Source of the DNA: Bilabrum cf. latius
Taxonomy: Eukaryota > Bigyra: Bicosoecida > Bigyra > Bicosoecida
DNA: 64,000 nucleotides
Reading direction: 5' to 3'
Assembly: GCA_965178125.1 (NCBI GenBank)
Contig: OZ237735.1
Span: 186,001 to 250,000 of the forward strand
Shown here: positions 43,401 through 54,300 of the stretch, piece after piece
Position numbering within the stretch: the first letter of the stretch is position 1
How the letters are laid out: the number at the start of each line of letters is the position of its first letter
Notes under the pieces: generated by a model
Databases searched by the model: none
The model's input: the letters and a program-made list of their open reading frames with translations, nothing else
What the model was told of the DNA's origin: nothing
Translations under genes and position numbers: made by a program

Positions 43401-45196
43401 GGCTCCCGGTGCTGCCTGTTGCCGACGCGTCAGGGGATAGGTTTTCTGGCTGTGCTGGATCGCTCGCGGCAGGCGTGGATCATTTTTGCACCGGGTTCAT
43501 GCGCAGCTGGGGTAGGGACACGTTCATCGCGCTGCGGGGACTGCTGCTAGTGCCTGGCCGGTGGGATGAAGCCAAGCAGACGATTCTCTCGTTCGCCGCT
43601 GTCCTGCGGCACGGCCTCATACCGAATCTGATGGACGGCGCCAGGAACCCGCGGTACAATGCGAGGGACGCCACATGGTTCTGGCTGCAGTCGGTCAAGG
43701 ACTACTGCCTCATGGCGCCAGAGGGCACCGGCCTGCTGTCGGCAAGGGTCAGGCGAAGGTTTCCGTCGGATGCTCAGTCGGACTACTACGCTGACGGGCT
43801 CATCGGCGGGCTGCAGGTGCCGAGAGACGGCTGGGGAGAGCCGGTACCTCTGCGTGAGATCGTGCTGGAGTGCATCGGGAGGCACGCGCGGGGCATTGAC
43901 TTTGTGGAGTGGAATGCAGGCAAATCCATTGATGCTCACATGAAACCGGAGGGGTTCCGCGTGACGGTGCGCATGTGCAAAGAGACGGGGCTGCTCCTTG
44001 GCGGGTCCTTGCACAACTGCGGGACCTGGATGGACAAGATGGGAGAGGCTCCAAACCACGGCACGGACGGTGTCCCGGCCACCCCTCGGGACGGTGCGCC
44101 TGTGGAGATCACGTGTCTGCAGTACTCGGTTCTATCTTGGCTCGCCCGATTGGCTGCAGGTGGGGACGAGAACTGGGCAGCGGTGCATTCGGTGAGTCTG
44201 GACAAGCACGGCGACGGCCGCGGCAGCGAGGATCTGCCTGCGTGGGCCGGGGCTGATGACGCTGCCACTGCCCTTGTGCTTCAGGAGCCCGTCTGGGACG
44301 CTGCCATCCGTCGTGCCGGGGAGCAGCTCCGCGCCAGAGGTGAAGACGGGCGGGAGTTGAAAGGGGAAGGGGGCACCGGCTCTGACTCGTCCAAGAAGGC
44401 AAGCAACGGAAGTGCCGCGGCATCGGATGGGGCCAGTCTGCCTCTCGTCAGCTGGGCTGCGCAGGTGCTCCGCTCCTTCGAGCGGTGCTACTGGGTGCCC
44501 TGTCTGCGCGGGTCCTTCTCGTCAGATCGATCGAATGGCGGGGAGCAGCCGGAGGACGGGTGCTTCTGCTCCGATGCGGAGTGTGCGGTCAATCAAGACG
44601 TCGTAAACGCGCGGGGCATCTACAAGGACACGTTCGGGGGCGCCGCGGCCGGCGGCTGGACCGACTACCAGCTGCGGCCCAATTTCATGGTCGGGATGGC
44701 GGTCGCGCCTGAGCTCTTCACGCCGTGGCGCGCGAGGCGGGCGCTGGGCACGGCGGAGCGGCAGCTGCTGGGGCAGGCCCCTGGACAGGTAGGCGTGTCC
44801 ACCCTGTGTCCCTCCGATTGGGCCTACCGCCCCGACTACGACAACAACGACGACTCGAGTCGCGAGACGGGCAAGGGCTGGAACTACCACCAGGGGCCGG
44901 AGTGGGTGTGGCCCTTTGGGTACTACCTGAGGGCCAGGCTCAGGTTCCAGCCGGTGCGGGCGGGGGCGGACCTCGGGGAGGGCTCGTGGTGCCAGGAGGA
45001 CGCAGTGCAGTGGGTGAGGGCTCGGCAGGAGAGGCACCGCCAGATGGTGGAGACGAGCCCGCACGGGGGACTGCCGGAGCTGACCAACGGCGGCGGGAAG
45101 TACTGCCCTGGCAGCTGCGTGGTGCAAGCTTGGAGCTCCTCGGCTCTCCTCGACGCTCTCCTCGACGCACACGCGCTTCCCGAAACCGGCAAGTGA
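37495..45196 (+). CDS. AGL: Glycogen debranching enzyme (4-alpha-glucanotransferase / amylo-alpha-1,6-glucosidase)
   Basis: The main exon starts at 37607 and ends at TGA 45194-45196. It crosses TAG at 37862, 38552, 38573, 39521, 40070, 40481 and 42368, about 2,550 aa in all; human AGL is 1,532. A 25-codon first exon (37495-37569) and a 37-nt intron are proposed because LSSQTLQCT-KSLRLWTNSP aligns with human GPTLQGKAVTVYTNYP; this part is uncertain. The GH13 transferase half shows VDIVLNHTAADS (~440), LVIWGDCVKLRYG, FRIDNCHGTPIHVAE (~1160), NAELFTGNRDMD and DCTHDNE. The GH133 glucosidase half shows FMRSWGRDTFIALRGLLL, RHGLIPNLMDG, NCGTWMDKMGE, YQLRPNFMVGMAVAPELF and GLPELTNGGGKYCP. Extra length comes from Ser/Gly/acidic inserts. 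The cytosolic enzyme clears branch points during glycogen breakdown, implying glycogen storage. TAG at 42368 aligns with a Ser before PGSV in human AGL. Confidence 0.92.
38505..38578. repeat. Gly-Ser coding microsatellite in debranching enzyme
   Basis: A repeated tcagga/tcaggg hexamer encodes an alternating Ser-Gly run. The same run holds two TAG codons (38552, 38573), the second ending a ggg-tcc-ggg-tag stretch. It is a disordered linker between the beta-rich N-terminus and the GH13 core. Confidence 0.8.
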
Positions 45197-45306
45197 GGGC
45201 TATTTGCTGGCGGTTGCAACCAAGGAACCGTGCTCGACTCTATGTGTGCCTGTATGCCCGGATTCACTCAGAATGTTTCGCAAGAGCTATGATATGAATC
45301 AATAAT

Positions 45307-48300
45307 ATGAGCGATCATAGGTTTGGGGCCGGGGTCGCTCCCATAAAGGACCTGAGGCGGCACCTAATCGCAGCCAGGTCAGTTGCGATAGCAAGTCAGA
45401 AAGAGCTCGAGCAAGTCAGCAAAGCCGATGCTTTGCATAAAGGTAGTACCCCACCAAGGACGAGTACTCTTTCCGAAAAACTATCGTTTGACCAAGACTA
45501 CAAGCATGGCCTTTGTGCGCCACCGAGTGGATTTCGAAGCCGAGACGGTGCTATTGGCACCAGACAGCAAAGTACCCAACTCAGCTAGCTGCTCGACAAA
45601 CGAGCCAGGCTACAAGTATCACTAGACTCTATCCAACATGCAGCGGGACTTCTACATCCAATAGCAGAAGAGCCGGCTGCTAGCAGACAGGCTGCCAACG
45701 GCCATTCGAGGCGCCCAATTGATCGACTGTAGCCGCAAACAAAGCCGAGGACTCTGCAAATTGGCTTGACTTCTTAGCTAGAGTCAAGCAAATAGGCAGA
45801 ACGCAAAGAGGAAGATCAGAACGCCGAAGTGTAGGCGAGAGAGTACCCGCTCCACCAGGCTCTTGTTGAGGCAACGGCAGGTGCTGCCGAGCTTAGGCAT
45901 GAGGCAATGACTGAGCACGTCCGAGCTGAAAGCAGGCTGAGGCCCTCTACCGTACTAAAACCTAGCTCGTCTGCCTCTTTTCATGCTCTTGATCCAGTCC
46001 AAGCCATGGAACGCTCAACTGCGTCTCGCCTGGTGCTGGCTCGAGTTCGTCGGGTCATACCAGTGCGCTTCTTGCAGCTCCCTATGAGCAAGTTCGTTCG
46101 CACGTGCATCAACCTGTAGGACTGGAGGCCAAGCGATCCGATCGTCGCCCAGCTTCTAGTTGACTTGCCGCCGGCAGGCGTGACCTCGCTGAATGTGAGT
46201 CACTCTGCCCCCGATTTGAGTCCGGCTGCCTGCGGCTAGCTGCTCAAGCATTTGTCGGGGTCGCTCAAGGTGCTCTGCGCCGATCATTGCGCGGGAATTC
46301 ACCCGTCTTCCCTGGCCTAGCTGCGGCCCAAGCGGATCGCAAGGCTCAGGGCGCTGTCGGTGTCCCACAGCCAAGGATTCGACGACCGGTGCGCGGCACT
46401 GGTCGCGCGACAGTGCGCTGCACTCGAAGTGCTGGCCTGTCGCGGATGCTCGTAGCTCACAGACGGGGGCCTGGCCCGCATGGTTGCAGGTTGTTCAAGC
46501 TCCCTTCTCGCTGCTAGCCTGGGCCTGTCGGCCGCCGTGTCGCGGGGCACGTGCGAGCAGCTCCAGGGCTGCAGAGGGCTTCAGGTACTCGACCTGAGCG
46601 ACTCGGAGCTGCTGGACGATAGGTGTATTGAACTGATGTGCGGCCAGAAGGGCCACCCCTTCCTGCGATACCTAGGACTGGCCAGGTGTGATTAGATATC
46701 AAGCGAGGGCGTGCAGTATTTGAGCGGGACGCGTCGCACCTTCGGCTACGAGGTGAATCCCAAGCCGAAGTATCCCAGGCTGGTGCAGGTGGACTGCTCT
46801 GGATGTAATCGCATCACAGATGACCTTTCTTCTTAGTGAGATCCGCGCCTTGGATACGATGGCCGTGCTGTCCCCTGACACGACTTGCGTGCACCCACCT
46901 TACCACAGCAAGCACTGCCTCTATGCTGCCTCGCTGACTCCATTTACTCTGCACGCAGTCTGCTTCGTGGATCGCCGAATATCAGGTCTCTAGACACCAG
47001 TGGGAGCACCCAAATGAGCGACACGTTCCTCGGCCCGCTCTCCCACCTGCGCAAGATCGAGGTTCTTCGGCTTGCAGATTGCCGGGAGGTCTCGGACACG
47101 GGCTTGGCCAGGTTCCTGGGGGCATCGGCCGCCGCTACCTTCGGCAAGGTCGCGGAGGCGCTGAGTGATGGTGCCGCCATGCTACGAGAAGCGCAGGCAG
47201 ACGCTGCAGTGACCGCGCGCGAAATTTCCATGGGTCTAGCGGGTGACCTGGCGAGGACCATTGCGGGTGGTGGCTCGGGCGAATCGCCAGCCAGTGGCGC
47301 GGCCTTGGATGCCACCCTTCTGAAAGATGTGGCGCTCCGAGCACGGGCGCTGGATCGGCTGTACAAGACCATTGGAGCGCAGTATCACAGGCTAGCAGGC
47401 CTGCCCTTTGATCCCCGGCATGAGCCGACCAATGCTGAGTTTGAGTCCCAGCCGCCGGAAGGTCCCTAGTACGTGCCCTGCCTGAGGTCCAGGCTCAAAT
47501 GGCTCGATTTAACCGGGTGCGCTCGGTTGTCTGACCACAGCATGGTTCTGATAGCACATCATTGCCCCAAGCTGGGCGCCATCAGCTGCTCGGGTGCACC
47601 GGGAATCACGGACGCTGGGCTGGTTGCCCTGTCTCGGGCCCCAGCTGCATCCAGGGCGCAGGTAGTCCGGTTTGAGGACTGCAGGTCCATCACGGGATTG
47701 GGAGCTGCGCGGCTGCTTGCATCCATGCCGCTCGTCACAATCGTTTCGTTCAAGGGCAGTTCCAACGTGGGAAACGAGGTCGGTGCCTCCATTCAGAACC
47801 TGCACAGGCTGCGGGACCTCGATCTGTCCGGCTGCCTGCGCGTGTCCGACCCCTGCATCGTGGGGCTGCCGAGAGGCCTGCGCCACATCCGACTTCGTGG
47901 AATTCCGAACATTACAGATGACGGGGTGCAGCGGGTTTTGCTCAGCGGAAGGTACCTGGAATCCATCCACCTCGGTCATTGCGGGAGGGTGACTGACGGG
48001 GCCTTCGTGCCTCTGCTCGAGCGCGGAGGCCGGTCGCACAAGGGGCAGACACTGTGTCCCCTTCTGCATACCATCGATGTCAGTGGGTGTCGTTGCTTGA
48101 ATCCCAGCGTCCTGCGAGCCTTGGCTGCCTTGCGCCGCAAGCTGGGGGTCTTCGCCAGGCACCGCTCCTTTGGCGAGTTCCTGCCCGGTTCGTCCGGCGA
48201 GTAGGACGCCCGGACATCTGGGAGCTTCGACCCGGATGCAGTCACCCTGAGCCCCAACCATTCCGAGTCGATGCAACCTTCACAAACCTTGGCTCCGCTG

Positions 48301-51300
48301 CAATCCGATTCGAGACTGCTCGACACAGCTGCGAGTCAGTTTGTCCTGTCACTGGACAGTGTAGGCCAGACGGCCAGCGGGTCCGGAGGTCATGCGGCGG
48401 ACGGTTTCATAATTGCATCATCGATCCCCGACAAGCCAGAATCGAAAGGAGAGGGCAACGGGTAGCCAAAGCACAGTGCAGGCTTCTGCACGGTCGCGCG
48501 ATGGGGCCTCCCTCCATCGGACCAGGTGTCGGGGGTGTCTCGAGGAGGCAAGCAGAGCTTCGGACTGCCAAGCAGGCCCGTGTCTTCGACCCGTTGGGCT
48601 AACCCTGTCCCCGCAAGCGAGTATTCGGAGGCATGCAGAGCTGAGCTGGGCTGTGAGCCGAGCAGTCTCGAGTTTGGAACCCGCCCGCCAGGCAGGGGTA
48701 GGATCGGCCCATTAGGGGCCAAGACGAGTGCCCCAGCCCCTGGAGTGCTCGTGCAGCTGCCTGAGGACGCAATCGTAGACTGGATGCCGTGGGCAAGATC
48801 CGTATGGTCCGAGCAGTCTCCAGCTGCTTCCAGCGTGCGACTACCAGGGAACAACGTGGGAGATCCGAGGTGCCCGTGGTACACCGCCACGTGCGCACAA
48901 ACGTTCGGCACTAGCTCCGTCGATCCGCTTGGCAGGGCATTTAGGTAGCAGCTGGACGGTGACGCGAAGCTGGGATAGCTTGCCCGAATCCACATCAACC
49001 GGCTGCCAGATGACTTTGAGGGCATCACTTGGGATTCACGCCTTGTGCAGCGGTAGTGCCGCAAGGAGTTTCGATCCATGTCAAGGCGCGAGAGGCGCGC
49101 GGTGCGTCTGCTGGAGCGGTTCTGGATGCACTCAGCGCAGGCTCTGGCCCGCAAAGGGGTTGAATGGGCTGTAAAGAAGCATAGAAACGTGATGGCGCGG
49201 ACAATTCAGTGCGTTACCAGGGCTTGGATCGCGAGGCGGGTAGTGGCCGGGATCCGGCGTGCTGGAGCCAAGCTAACACGGTGGGCGAGGTGGCGGCTCG
49301 TCCAGCGTAAGGATGCAAAGAAAGTGCTGAGAGCGCGCAGATTTAGGTGGAAGAAGCTCGTGCAGCGTTCTCTTGATCGGCTTGCCGCCCACTGCGAGCA
49401 GACGCTCTCCGAGAGACACCAGCCAAGCATTGTGGGACGCAACAGGCGGTGTCGCGTGATCGGGTCCCGGCTGCGCTTGTCACTGGCATGGATGAGCCTG
49501 CAGAGATGGTGGAGGACTCGGGTCAGCAGCAGCAGGCAGGCGATGCGAGCGCTCGAGTTCTTTGACTCGAACGAGATGCGGAGCCGCTTCCGGCGGTGGA
49601 GGCGCAGTGCCAGGCAGGCTCGAATCACCCGCGTGACCCTATCGAAGATCTTCCTGCACACTGTGTCTGTGCGCACCAGGAACTGTTCTTTTCACAGGTC
49701 GCGCGCAGATAGAGTGGAGAGCATGTACAGGCAATCTCTGAAGAAGCGGTGGCTCGGCAGGCTGGCTCGGGCGGCGGCCCAGGCGCGAACCAGGAAGCTG
49801 CGGGCCATTGGCATGCACAAGCGCCTGGGCATGCTGTCGTCGGCCACGCGACGTGCATTTGACGCGCTGAGGCAAGGCATCCGGATCGAGTCCAGGCAGC
49901 TCTGGCTGGAGCAAGAGGCGGACAAGACTGGGGCCAAGCGCCGCAAGAGGCGCGTGTTCCGTGCCATCCAATCCCTGGTGCACCGCACCCTGGAGGATCG
50001 GAAGAAGTTCATCATGTCCGTCTCCTTCTCCCACAGGCTCCTCAAGAAGCATGCATTCCAATCTATCGTTGGATTTGCTCGAGATGCTCGTGTCCGCAGA
50101 CGGCAAGCAGCCGCCATGCTGGTCAACTCCGAGAATGGGCTCATGCTGCGGTGCCTGCTTGCAATGCGGGCCAGGGTAGCCTTCCAGAGGCATCAGCAGA
50201 AGATCTTCCACAAAGCCGCTACACTCCAGCGCATGCAGCTGTGTAGACGATCTTTCCGTCGCATCCTGCAGTTCAACGATCAGGAGCGCAAGAGCATCGG
50301 CGGGATGGTGCGTTGGCTGCAGCGATCGGCTCTGCGGATTGGCTTTGCCGAGCTGCGAGACGGCGTGCAGATCGCGCAGCAACAGTTCTTGGAGAAGCTC
50401 CAGGGGGCAGAGAGGCTGCACTCGTCCGCCACTCGGCTGCAGTCGTGGTGGAGGGGCCGCAGGTCGGTAATGAGCGTGTACAGGAAGATCGCGAACCTCC
50501 GTCGGATCGCGGGGATGGTGGAGGAGGCCTGGCACTCGAGGAAACTCCGGAGAGCGGCGCGCCGAATCGCAGGTTTGGCAAAGACTGAGCTGTTCTGGCG
50601 GCACGAGCGCGAGCGGTTGCAGCTGGAGCAGTGTGACGTGGAGTCCAGACGACTCGAGCAGTGGGTTGGAGCGGCGAACCGCATCGGCACGGGCTATTTG
50701 GACTATCGCAAGAGGTTGGTTGCATGGCAGTTTAGGCAGGCGCAGCGGCTTCAAGCTAAGAAAGATAGGCTTGAGCGCCAGGCCTAGGAGAAGGCAGCTG
50801 CGCTCAGACAGCAAGAGAAGATCCGCGAGTTCCACCGGCGCGCCCCCGCGGCAGTGGAGCGCATCATTGCGGCGTGGAGAGGGTATGCGGAGAGAGAGCT
50901 TCGGCAAACCCTAAGAGCTCTTCAGTTGCAGCAGTGGAGCGCCACTCGCATCCAGCGCAACTACAGGCGAAGACTGGCCCGGTATCGAGCGGGGGCCATC
51001 CTGCGGTTGCGCGACGACCAGCTGCGGCGGCAGTCCCGACTGCAGCAGGAGGCGGCAGCTGCCAGGACTCTTGGATACAGGCACAGGGTGGAGCAAGGGG
51101 AGTTCCTGGAAGGGTTGAAATCATTTCCGTGGTTCATTAGCCTCTAGGACGTAATGGTGGTTCCGGAGCTCTCGCTGCAAGGCGCGTTGGACGGGTTTCT
51201 CGGCCTGTTTGGGTGCAGGCCTGCGCGCCAGTCCCGGGCGGTGTTCGCTGGATACGATCACGAGCGGCTGCATCGAGTCGCAATCTAGACCCCGCTGCAA

Positions 51301-54300
51301 GAGCTGTAGGGTGAGATTGGCAGAGACATGGAGATTGCCTTCTATGCCCTCGGTAAGACGGTTGAGATGGCGTGTGTGACCGGCGTCTCTAGCCGGGCGA
51401 GAGAGCGCAAGCTGCGGCAGCTGGCGCTCGAGCAGATCTCGGTGACGGTGCCCGATCTAGAACCTGGCGATGGTGCCCGGATAGTAGATCCCAGCAGCAC
51501 ACATCTCGGCAGAACCGGCACCGTGCTTCAGAGGCAGCCGGGCGTGCGATTCGGAGGCAAAGCCACCCTGAAGATGGACGACTCGGGTCAGCTGCTACAG
51601 GCGTACCTTACGCACGGGGGCCAGTCCGACATGACTGCCTAGGACTCGCTGCATCCTGTCCCAGGAGAGTTCGACAGCACCGGCAGCTCTATGGTGCCTG
51701 CTCGCCGGTAGCGCCTGCCCTGGTACACCCAGGACCAGCTGGTCGCCATGCGCGGCAGTCTTCTGCAGCATGCGGAAGCTATCCGACATAAAGAAAGGAC
51801 GAGGACAGCGGCGATCCGCATTCAGTCTGCGGCTCGCATGTGGCTCGCTCAGGCCCTGGCCGACAGAACCAAGCGACTCCGCGAGCTTGATCCAACCGCC
51901 GGGCAGCTCGGCGATTTGACCCTCTACGAGGAAGAGGACGTGTAGGCAGTCATCAAGACGAAGCCCGCCACAGGTTGGACTTGCGCAGGCTTGTTTGGGT
52001 GCCTAAGGCAGGCAGCCACCGCCGCTGGGCGCCGGGCAGTCAGGCGCCAGAACGAGATGCGGCACCTGATGCGCGCCAGGAGGCGCTGGATCCGCGACAT
52101 GGTGTTCCGCCGCAACCTGGCGGTGTCTGCAAGCGTGCCTGCAAAGGACATCGAGAGGGTTCTCCAGTCCCGCCAGCGGCTCGAAGCGATGGAACGTGCC
52201 GACGAGATGACGGAATGGCACCAGCTGGCGGAGTCCTACACGCGGGTAGACGTAGGCAGTGCTCTGGCCCCCGCCCCACCGGCCACCGGTGCTCGAGTCG
52301 ATCACTGGGCTGCTGCAAAGGACTCCCGTCCGGGCACCGGGCACAGCACGGCACCAGGCACTGCGACGGCCGCTGGGGAGTTTCCGTTGTCAGCTGGAGT
52401 TCAGGATCGTGTGGGATTCGGAACAAACGACGCTGGGGATGATGATGATGCATCCCGAGATGATCGCGGCGACGTATCGCTGCAAGCGACTTCGCTCGCG
52501 CCAAGTCGCCTCACAGAGGATGGGATTGGCAGCGGACTTGCTCGCGGCGAGCAGCCGTCCAACACGTGGTCTCGTCTCGCCAAGCCTCGTCCATTCGCAG
52601 GCTTCGACGACTTTGCTATGTCCGAGGATGACGGCCCCACGATGGTCGCTGACCTCACCACAGTCGGCGCTCTGGACAGGAACGGCCTGCGGCGGCGGTT
52701 CTAGCAGCGCGATCCCAATGCATAGGACAGCACCGAGTACAAGGAGCTGAGGCTTGAAGGCGACACCAGCTCTGCCAGGCTGCAGACGGCCACCGAGCGG
52801 CAGATGGTGGTGCAAACGCCACAGGCAGCACTGCGACACATTGGTGGCTCAGCCAACGTGCACATGCCGGCTAGTCGAGCACGCACGGCCCCAGCCATGG
52901 GGCGTGCCCCCAACATGTCCGCGGATGCCAGCATTGGCGCAGGTGCCATGCACCTGATCTCAGCCACGGAATCCAAGCGGTTGGCGGCACAGGCTCTCAG
53001 GCAGGTGAGGACAGCTGAGCATGGCACCCGAGAGCAGGCGCAGGGTGGGTCGCCGGGCAGTAGTCGTCCGGGCAGCGCGGCCTCGCAGACTGGGCTGCAC
53101 GGCATCGGCACCCCGTCCATTCTTCTCGATGCTCCGGGCATTGCGACCGATAGTTTGGAGCATGCTGTGGGCAAGAGGTCGAGCGTATTGGGTGGCGAGA
53201 CCCAGGTTGATCCCGAATCCGTAGCAATGAGCGGGTTCATCGCTGGGCACAGCCTGGAGCAGGCCGCTTCACTCGCCTCGATGCCTCGGGCGCCCGCCGT
53301 GCCATGGTCAGCGGCGGGCCGGGCACGAGGCGAAGTACCCATCAAACCATTTGGCGAGCTGGCACTGGCGCCGAGCGGTGGAGGGAACAAGGAGTGCACT
53401 GTGGCATCGAGCACACCGTCCAATCGGGTAGAAGGCTCTGCTGCATTTGCGGGATTCAGGGTGGGCACCGGTGCAGCCATCGGAGCTAGCGCTCCACTGC
53501 CTCGCAGCGCCATCGGCACCCCGCCTGAGGTGCTTCTGCTGCGGTGGAGGGAGAGAACGGCCATGGCCGTGCTGTGGCACAGGATGCGATACATTTTCCT
53601 TGCTTCGTTCTGCTACCCAGTCGCCAATCAGCTGCAGCTGCGGCACGAGATTGAGGCTGCCAGAGCCAGCGGCAGGCGCGCGATCAGGTGCCAGTCTCCA
53701 CGAAGGCCGGCGCTGACGCTGGAGGACGACGTGCAGCCTGCGGCGCACACACATGCGATACAGCCAGCCGTGGCTGCAGCCCCGCCCCTGGATCTCGGCA
53801 AAGCAGCAGGGACTGCAGGGGCAGCCGCAGGAAGCAGCCGCAGGCTCGCGCCAGGCGATGGATCCGCTGCCGATCTGCGCTCCACCGCAAACCTGCACGA
53901 CTTGGACCACAGGTCGGGCGAGGCCGTCTCTGGAGCTGCCCTGTGCTGCGCTGGGCCGGAGTGGCAGGAGGGTCACGTGACCTACCGCACATGGGTGGGC
54001 AGCTACAGGTTCACCGACCTGCGGCACTCTCCGCACGTGTCCGCCGGCGGGGATTCCCTCTACCACGGGGAGTGGAGCGAGGTAGGCGCGGCACAGGGGC
54101 ACCCGCATGGCAGGGGCTACGTGCACTTCTTGTCGGACCACCCTCGCTTCAACCCCGACTTCAACCGGTGGCCGGAGTACTACGAGAGGCTGCGGCACGC
54201 TAGAGATCGGCTGCTGGCCACAAGGGCGGACCGACCGTACGGCGAGCTGTTCACTGGTGCCAAGCCAGACGCAGATGTGCGGTCCAAGATGGCGAGGCTC

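Noticed and set aside
46453-46695. UAG as leucine
   Set aside because: UAG=Leu is known in some protists, but the LRR positions before LTD/ISS, the GS-x-H position in PhoD and the charged coils call for a polar residue.
46834-46836. A thirtieth TAG in the giant gene immediately before an in-frame TGA
   Set aside because: This triplet straddles a GTGAGA donor; removing 46836-46958 restores the LRR frame (SSY-LLRGSPNIRSL), so it is not a codon.
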